From contig JBAMJR010000102.1 in assembly GCA_038501785.1 (NCBI GenBank), positions 668,501 to 732,500 of the forward strand: DNA of 64,000 nucleotides, in the 5' to 3' direction. The stretch comes from Myoxocephalus aenaeus (taxonomy: Eukaryota; Chordata; Actinopteri; Perciformes; Cottidae). Shown one piece after another: positions 32,601 to 41,600 of the stretch. The translations under genes and the position numbers were made by a program. How positions within the stretch are numbered: the stretch's first letter is position 1; each line of letters begins with the position of its first letter. The notes under the pieces are model-generated. The model was not told where the DNA came from. It made no database searches and saw only the letters and a list, made by a program, of their open reading frames with translations.

Positions 32601-35600
32601 CTGTATTGGTACAATGGGTAGAATCCCATAACTTTTACCGGCCCCTGTATGATCACATGCCTGTAGCGAGACATGTGCGCTACTCAATGATGGTTCCTTA
32701 AGGTGTCTTGAGTTTGTGTCGACTAATTTCTCTCTTTGGAGGATGTGAAGAACACTGGGATGGTTTAGGCTGCACACCTTGCAAGTCAAGCGCCTATCGC
32801 AATCCTTGCTCATATGCCCAACACAAAGGCAGCCGAAACGGATTCCATTTTTCTTAAGAAAGTTCACCTTGTGCCTGTGTGTCATCTCCTCCAATCGTGG
32901 ACACATCTCCAGTGTGTGACCTTGAGAGCAACGCAAACAAAGGCTGGTGTTCTTTGCAGATGAACTACTTTGTCCTGTATCATGTCTTAGCCTTCTGGCT
33001 TCTTCAATGGTCGGTGTTACAACGGTAACAGAAGTTGCAAAGCTACTTGCTTTGAATCTTGGCTGCAGTTCCGATTTGATCCTGTTGATATTTGTGCCTA
33101 CTGTATGCAGTTGTGTATCCTGAATGTCGCCAAAGATTGGATCAGACACTATTTTGACTTCATGCTCAATGAATATGACAATATCAACGAACTGTGCCCT
33201 GCGTTTGAGGTTTTCCAGTAGCTCACATGCAGAGACTCTCCATTTTTCTCTTAGCTTGTACGGAAGCTTCAGAATCACTGCTCTCATATTCGCTGGCATA
33301 TCCAGCTCTTTCATGTACTGTATGTCCTCCATTGCATTACAGCACTCACGCAGAAAGAGGGCATAGGCTTGGAGCGATTTGACATCCTCAGGCTTCACGA
33401 CTGGCCAGAAGAGAGCTTTCTCCATATATGCTGCAGTAACTTTGTGTTCATTCCCAAAGTGTTCCTGAAGCAGATCCTTAGCTGTAGCATAGCCTCTGTC
33501 TGGAGACATATGCTGACAGCTACGCACCAGCTCCTTCGGTGGACCTCTTGTGTATTTATCCAAAAAATACAGACAGTCTCCTCGGTTACTTGCTTTACTC
33601 TCCACACAATGTTTAAAGGCTCTGATAAATGTTCTGTACTGCAGAGGGTCACCATCAAAAAGTGGAATTTCTCTTGGTGGTAGTAAATGAGAGGCTTGTT
33701 GTTTCATCGCTTCCTTTATGAGAGCGTTGAGACTGAATGACAGCTGGATTTGTTCGCTGCACACGAGGATGATCCAGGAGAGATTTGACTGGTGCATTAT
33801 CCGGTTTTAGTTGACGGACCTTACTGTTCTCTTGTGTTGCATACCTATATGCACACTGTTCTTGTATATGTGGTTGTTGCAAATCCACATATGCTGGTTG
33901 ATATGCTTTGGCATGTCGGCTGAGAGTGGTAGAGTGTTCTTTTAACCTTGTTCCCCTTTCAAAGTATGATTCCATTCCATTTGATTGTGTATTTGACAAA
34001 GCTTGGTGACCAGAGGCATTCAATACTGCTAATTTAGCAGCAAAGGCGGCCATTTCTGCGTCGACCTCCAGTTTTTCCTTTCTCTTTCTCAGCAACTCAG
34101 CTTGCTCCTCCAGCTCGTGCTTCTCCTTTTAAGGCGGCAGCGTGAACTTCAAGTGCTGCTCTCTCTGCCTCTATCTGAATCTGTACAGAGGCAGATGGTT
34201 TGCTGGTTCTTGAGCTGGTGTGACTTTTTCTGCTTGATTTCCGATTAGAAACATTGGTTTCCACATTGGAAATACTGTCACTGGGTTTTACTTCACTCTC
34301 ATGATCATTTTCACCAGTGTCTGCATTACACAACCACTTATTCACAGCATCACTAAATTCATGAACACTCAACATTTTTGCTTCGAACCATATCTCATGT
34401 TTCTCCCTTTCTTCATGAGGCAAGATTTGTGACAGAGATCGATGTTGTTCCTTGGCTTCTTTGCAAAGAGTTGTGTATTTATCAAAGGTACATTGCACCT
34501 CTGTTTTGTGTTCTCTGTCATGCATTAGGTCTTGAATTGTCCTTTTAAGGTCAGAGGCTTTGTTTAATTTGGCCTTCCGAGTCTTTTGCAGCATGTCCAG
34601 TTTGCCCATTAATGCCTTATGTGTCAGTTTAAGAGGACGTTTAGTGACAGATTGTGTTTCAGCCTTGGTTGGCTCCTTAACAATAGAACCTTGATTTGAT
34701 ACCTTCAGGCCTATATCAGAATCCATTAAACATTTCAAAATAAACCACCCGTACAGCTCTTATATTAGGCCTATAAGATGGAGTCAATGCATGGTATTTA
34801 TACACAAAAAATAAAAGTGCGCACACAACTTTAACATGTCCAGCTTGGTAGCGCTACATACCTCTCTGTCTATTCAGAGTTTCTATTGGTCCAAATCGTA
34901 CCTTGCGTCACGGTGGTGAAGATCAGTTGTCCAATTATACTTCAACGCAAACACCACAACCTGCGATGTCCAATGCTCCGCGGTTGAATCCAGCAAAGTC
35001 TACCTGTTGCTGAATCACGTGACGTTTGATCAGCTGTTGACTCCTGCGATGCGACCAGCGATGTTGACCAGCTGCGGAGTCCAGCGATGTTGACCAGCTG
35101 CGGTGTCCAGCGCATCCAATCCAGCCTGTTCCAATGAACGACGGTCCATACGCGTTCCCATGAAGCGTAGTTTTCGACTTAATGTAGAGGCTCAAACTTA
35201 ACCTATTTAAATACGCAAGCCACTAGGGGGGTGAACGGGAGAACGAGTTCGGACGCGTGTTCTGCCACAAACAAATCCATTATCCATTCCAGCACTGTCT
35301 CTTTTCCATACATTTAATCCGTGACACCATGGCATAAAGTCATTTTACATTAGCCACACCACAAGGTTCCTTGAGACAGGATACAACACTTGATCTTTAG
35401 CTGAAAGGGAGAAGCTGTCGCGACCACGGTCAAACTATTTCGCTTCCCATCCACACACCTGTTCCCATCACCTGGCACTCACCTATATGCTCTTTTAACT
35501 GAATGTGCCACCCTGCGTCCAAATAAAGGAACTACATGTCCCCACTACCACCCAGTGATTCCCTCAAACAATAAAACCCCATTTTGGCTCCAACAGTCAT

Positions 35601-38600
35601 CATCAAACACTGAGTGTCCTCCCTTGAGATGCTTTGCCAGGCCTTTACTGTCTTTCACAGTATGTTTTGGGTCATTATCCATCTGGACTGAGAAGCGCCG
35701 TCCTATCAGTTTTGCAGCATTTGGCTGAATCTGAGTATACTATAAAGCCCTAAACACCTCAAAACTCACCCTGCTACTTATATCAGCTGTGACATCATCA
35801 ATGAACACCAGTGCCCCAGTTCCATTGGCAGCCATACAAGCCCATGCCATAGCACTGCCTCCACCATGTTAACCAGATGATGTGGTTTGCTTCGGATCAG
35901 GAGCCGTTCCTTTCATTCTGGAACAAGTTCATCTTGGTTTCATCTTCCAAATAACCTTTACCTAAAACCGATCAGGCTTATTCAGATGTGTTCTGGTAAA
36001 GTCTTATCTGGCCTTCCTGTTCATCAGTGTTATCAGTGCTTTGCACCTTGTTGTCAACCTTCTGTATTCAGATTCATGAAGGCATCTCTTGATTGTAGAC
36101 TTTGACAATGACACGCCTACTTCCAGAGTATTCTTGACCTCAGTATTCATGTTATGACGGGATTTTCTACTATACATGTCTTTCTTGTCTTTTGGTGTTG
36201 GTGAGCTTGCCAGTATATTCCTTTTTATTTTTAGGAATGTACCAAACAGTTGCTTTGGTCAATCCTAATGTTTCTGCTATCAGCCTGATGGGTCTGTGTC
36301 TTTTGACAGCCTTTTAATGGCCTCCTTCACTTGCATTGACACCTCTTTGGTCCTCGTGCTGAGAGTTCCCTGGAACAGCTACCAAATGCAAATTAAACAT
36401 TTTGAATCATCTCCAGAGCTTTTTATCTGCTTAATTTGTCATGAAATAACAATGGAACAGGCCACACCTGGCCATCAAACCATTTGTAATATTGACTTCA
36501 AAAATGGCTATAATTACTAAACTGTTAATGTGATAGTTAAACTTTTTTTGTTATATCCATTGAATTAAAGCTGAAAGTCTGCACTTCAACTATATATATC
36601 AGATGGACTGATGCTGAACTGTGCTTTGCATTTTCAAAACACACTGACGTCCTGTGATGAGTCTCTCGCCACACACATTGATTCTAATGGCGCATTGGTC
36701 ATTCATAGAGTAAAAGTGTGTACTGGACCATGACATTTTTTTTTTCAAAATAGGAGTGTTTACACAGCAGGAGTGTCTCCTGCTGTGTAAAATTCAACTT
36801 TCGCACACTTATGTGCAAAAGTTGTGAAGAAGGGATTCAATTGGTTTCATATAGTGTGATCGACTGCGTTGGTCAACCGACAGACCACAGACCACCTCTA
36901 CCAGCAAACCAGTCAGAGTAAATCCTTCGTCATGATATGAAGTTATTTTGGCCTAATTCGTAATCTTGACTTATTATTGAATCATACAAGGGTTTTTAGC
37001 ATTGCAAATTATTCTCTGCTAATTTTAGTTCACTACTGAGAAATAATGCTGCTGAGGTCAGTTTATATGCAGTGTGTCATTTCCTACTAATGCAAGGCAC
37101 CTCCATGGCTCACTGACAGTGTCTCAGTAGAGCAACCACACATGAGGACTCGTGTGCCCAGACATGATTAAGTGATCTGTCAATGCAAAGGTGTGCTTTT
37201 TCACTCTGGTTGATCCATGAGTGAACTTTGAGACCTTTCAACTTTTGGATTTCATGTTTAAAAAAACAAGTTATCATACAGCCCTCAAAACCAGATCCTA
37301 ACTTCAACTTCACTACACTTTTTTTATTTTATTTTTTTGCAGCATGGATGGTGGCGAGCTTTTTAGTCGAATCCAGGACAGAGGAGATCAGGCCTTCACA
37401 GAGAGAGGTAATACACTTATGGTGACTGAAAACAATCGGAGCATGTCTTACAATACTGCTGTACATCATTATGATTGCATGGCATACATGGTTTAGACAT
37501 TCGACTGCATCCACTCAGACATATAAACATGGCACATACTGACACCTGCTAAATAGGAAGTTCATGATTCCGATTGACAACATCATGCAACCCTTATTGG
37601 TGTCTTTTACATTTGCTGCTACTGGCACAGTGTTGAGATCTATGGCCAGTGCATCTGCTACTGAATGCAACAATTAAAGTCACTTTTAATCTCATTGAAA
37701 GAGCTGTCTTTCTCTTTTCTGTAGAGGCTTCTGACATCATGAAAAGCATTGGCGAGGCCATTCAGTTCCTGCATGCAATCAACATTGCACACAGAGACGT
37801 CAAGGTTTGTATCACAACTTTGCATTGTCACACTGCTAATAAGAAATGTTCTTGCTCTTAATTTAGTTTAAATGATGACTTCCATATCTGCAGTAAGTAA
37901 ACACAACTCTTGTTTGTTTTTTCTGGCCTGCTTCCCGAATCCCGCCTGCAGCCAGAGAATTTACTGTATTCCTCGAAGAGTCCCAATGCCTTGCTCAAAC
38001 TCACAGATTTTGGCTTTGCCAAGGAAACCACTTCACACAACTCTTTAGCTACTCCATGCTACACACCCTACTATGTTGGTAAGCATCTGTTTCTGTGTGC
38101 ACTCATTTGCTCCACTCAATCACTTATTAATAAACTTTAAAAAATGATAGATATTACATTGTCTTCTATCCCGTGCTTTATCCTTCCTTGTCTGTCTGTA
38201 GCTCCAGAAGTTCTTGGCCCAGAGAAATATGACAAGTCATGTGACATGTGGTCATTGGGTGTCATTATGTATATCCTGTAAGTTCATTTTTTGCAATATC
38301 TCTGAACCCTTCATCACATAGGATTCTTTTCTTGGTGCTATAACTAATATGTGCCTTTTTAAACCATCAACAGGTTGTGTGGATACCCTCCTTTTTATTC
38401 TAACCATGGTCTAGCCATTTCTCCTGGGATGAAGAAGAGGATCAGGATGGGCCAATATGAGTTTCCAAACCCTGAATGGTCTGACGTATCAGAAGAAGGT
38501 CAGGCAACATACATACTTCCACTTTGTTTATGTGTATAGGCACTAGAAGTATTGGGTTTAAATACTTTAACTTTTGAGACTTGGCCTTCTTCCTGAAACT

Positions 38601-41600
38601 GATGACTGAAAACCAAATGATGCGATGTATTATTTTATTTATGAAGAAATGTATCTCTCCTTAAAAGTAATGTTTATTAGTCTTGATGAAAAGAAAGTCA
38701 CAAGCTCCTGCAGGCATTCTTTACAAATCATCTAACCTAAATGTGACAAGCTGGCCTTTTGGTCTTAACTTTCTGATCACGAAATAGAAACTGATGCAAG
38801 TGTTTCACCTCCTATTTCAATCAGTCACATTCACTACAATTGAAAGTGAAGTCTGATTTCCTGACTAATACAAAACTTGTAGAAAGAGAAGCAAACGTGA
38901 GTATTTGCCTTAGACTAACCCAATATCTTCCTCTGCCAGATGGGTGTGTGGGCGTTTCCCACAAGAGTTTTGGAGACTATTGAGGGTAGACTTTAGACCT
39001 TTTTAGGGAGATCTGCATGCATGTTTCCACAGAAGACAAACTGTACATTTTAAAGTTAATGCTTCAATCTGGTGCACTTTGAGATCAGAAATAAGAGGCT
39101 GTATCTATGACGGTCTTTGTGATCTTATTTTAGCAGTGATGGAATGTAACGAAGTTCATTTGGGCTCCACAATTTACAGTACCATTTTGAGGTACTTTAC
39201 TTGAATATTATATATTTATGTAGCTTTATACTTATAGTCCACTATCTCAGAGGGAAATATTGCACTTTTACCGTAACTGCATTCGTTTGACAATGTTAGT
39301 TACTAGTTGGGCTACTTTACAGATTCTGAATCCAAAATATAAATCAACTAATTAACTATTTTGTATTAATACAGAGTATATTGCCTAATTATTAAGTATA
39401 TAAAGTAGATCAAACTATCTTACCTTTACCAGCTGCAACATTATATAATTATAATCCAATGATTTAGGCAAACTGTAAATATATTATTTGAAATGTGTCT
39501 GCATAGTGGATACTTTTACTGAAATGTGGTTGGAGAGCATTCATTATGAAACTGTGGCTGTGTGCACCTGAGTCTTTGTTATTCATGGGAAACACTGTTA
39601 AATGACATGCTAACAAAAAAGGGTTGTACTGTAATCACTACTCGTCTGTGTACTCTTGTCTTTTTCACAGTGGGATTTCTCAATTCAGTTTTAGATGACA
39701 CAATTATAAAAGGAACTATCTGAATGCTGAACATAATGTGCTGCAGTCTGGGCTTTCATATCTCCCAGTCACATAACCTTAATTCGAAAATGGGATACTA
39801 TGAACCCTGCTTGCTTGAGTATAAAATATATATATGCGTAATATCTAGAGATGTACGATATGCCAGTCAATCCTGATATAACAAAAGTAAATAACAGTCT
39901 TGTTTGGCACCATCATGCACGACCAATGGGAGATATGAAAGCCCAGACTGCAGCACATTATGTTCTGCATTCAGATAGTTCCTTTTTTATAATTGTGTCA
40001 TCTAAAACTGAATTGAGAAATTCCACTGAGAAAAAGACAAGAGCACACGGCCAGTTAGGATTGTGCGAGTTCACGAGTAGTGTATTACAGTACAACCCAT
40101 TTTTTGGTACTTTTCGGGTTATAAGCCGCTACTACCTTCGGTCAGTGTCCCCGACAGCTACCCGCTGTAGCCAGCTGGGGTTCCTGCTAGCGCTCCGTCA
40201 CTTCCCCGCTAACTTCCGCTAGCTCCCTGAAAACCACCGAAGGTAGCGGGACCAGGCTCGACACCCGACTTGGGCAGAGGGGACGCGGGCAATAGCAACA
40301 GCAGCGGGCAGTAGCAGTGGCCGGTAGCAGCAGAAGCTCTAACTAGCAGTGCTACTAGCAGCGCTAGCTAGCAGCGCTACTAGCAGCGCTACTAGCAGCG
40401 CTACTAGCAGCGCTACTAGCTTGCTACAGCGGGGACACTGATCAGCCGTAGGAGCGGCTTGTAACCCGAAAAGTACGGTATGTCATTTAACAGTGTTTAC
40501 CATGAATAACAAAGACTCAAGTGCACACAGCCACAGTTTTCATAATGAATCCAACCACATTTCAGTAAAAGTACCTGTGTTAATAATATTAGTCCATCTG
40601 TCATTGTATTGTAATTGTATGTACTATTTGAAAGGGTGCTCCGATCTGGATTTTTCGGGCCAATGTCAGATTCCTGGAAGTTCAATTGCTGATTACAGGA
40701 CCAATTTGAAGACTTTCATTTATCGTGATGCATTATTTATTTATTTATTTATTTAACTATTCTTAACAACATAGTATGTTTTTAAAATCAAGGGCTGAGA
40801 GTCTCATGAATTGACAAGAAGTAGAGAAATCGTCGGACACGTTTTGCGTCATTGGATCATCCTTTTCATATCAAATATTGTCTGATTACTGTTGGTGGTC
40901 GCTTGATCTGAGCACTCTTATTGTTTTGTTTGTTTTTTATTTTGCGGTTTTAAAATACAGTGTAACTTACTTGACCCTGTGCAAGACTTTTCCTTCTTGA
41001 TTCCTTTCTTTATTAATGATGTAAATAATAATTGTGTTTGCAGCAAAACAGCTGATTAGGACCCTCCTTAAGACTGAGCCAACACAAAGGATGACCATCA
41101 CCGAGTTCATGAATAATCCATGGATCAATGTAAGCACATGCTCTATCGTGCCTTTTTTCTAGCTCACTTTCTTACCATTCTTTCAACTCCATTGCTCTGG
41201 CTGATATCTCTGCAGTGAAGTAAGATTTTGATTTGTTTCTGTGTGTCTTTCTAAAGCAATCGATGGAGGTTCCCCAGACCCCACTTCACACCAGCCGGGT
41301 ACTAAAGGAGGAGAAGGACGCATGGGAGGATGTCAAGGTTATATGTCTTTCTCTTTTTTGCTCAAGTTCTTTAATATTGAATAGTTTTATCAATAAAATG
41401 ATTATATCCGAGATGTCCCTATGATTTGTTTGTGGCCTAATGAGCGTCTTTTTGTCGTGTTTCAGGAGGAAATGACCAGTGCCTTGGCAACAATGAGGGT
41501 CGACTACGAGCAAATCAAGATCAAGACCATCGAGGACTCGACCAATCCACTGCTAACGAAAAGGAGGAAGAAAGCCAGTCACCCCATGCCAGACCCACAG

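Larger units (their letters stand above)
31459..35595 (-). mobile_element. BEL/Pao LTR retrotransposon, pol-deleted, inserted into the Tc1 element
   Basis: Two near-identical direct LTRs (31459-31876 and 35183-35595) start TGTAGAGGC and end CCAACA on the + strand, so each is TG..CA. A 5-bp target duplication GTCAT flanks the whole (31454-31458 and 35596-35600). The internal part is only 3.3 kb and encodes gag-like and protease-like sequence on the minus strand. Reverse transcriptase, RNase H and integrase are absent (full Pao elements are usually over 6 kb). The LTRs differ at few positions, so the insertion looks fairly recent, but the element cannot act by itself. Confidence 0.92.
31204..36592 (-). 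mobile_element. Tc1/mariner-type transposon remnant, split by a Pao insertion
   Basis: Left end CAGTCGGGCCATAAGTATTT; both halves share TTTTTGTTATATCCATTGAA in inverted orientation, which marks the terminal repeats. On the minus strand the right half encodes GGGSAMAWACMAANGTG and MDNDPKHTVKD, classic Tc1 transposase blocks. The 3' part of the transposase, including the third catalytic acid region, is missing even apart from the Pao insertion, and frames are broken. Inactive. The right terminal repeat is truncated or diverged beyond about 36590. Confidence 0.8.
27601..37342 (+). other. mapkapk2: mapkapk2 intron 2 (9.7 kb)
   Basis: GT-AG intron. About half of it is a Tc1-like element with a BEL/Pao element inserted in it. 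The part before 31.2 kb is AT-rich and unique apart from a short hAT-like end near 27.73 kb. No coding exon of the host gene is seen inside. Confidence 0.9.
39510..40573. repeat. Large inverted repeat, arms about 260 bp
   Basis: The left arm 39510-39767 is the reverse complement, with few differences, of 39927-40573 once the 375-bp insertion in the right arm is removed. Anchors: TACTTTTACTGAAATGTGG, GGCTGTGTGCACCTGAGTC and GAACTATCTGAATGCTGAAC, each with its inverse on the right. The spacer of about 160 bp is AT-rich. Transcribed as part of the intron, it can form a long RNA hairpin. Confidence 0.9.
38499..41043 (+). other. mapkapk2: mapkapk2 intron 7 (2.5 kb)
   Basis: Contains the large inverted repeat of 39.5-40.57 kb with a nested MITE; the rest is AT-rich and unremarkable. 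Confidence 0.9.
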
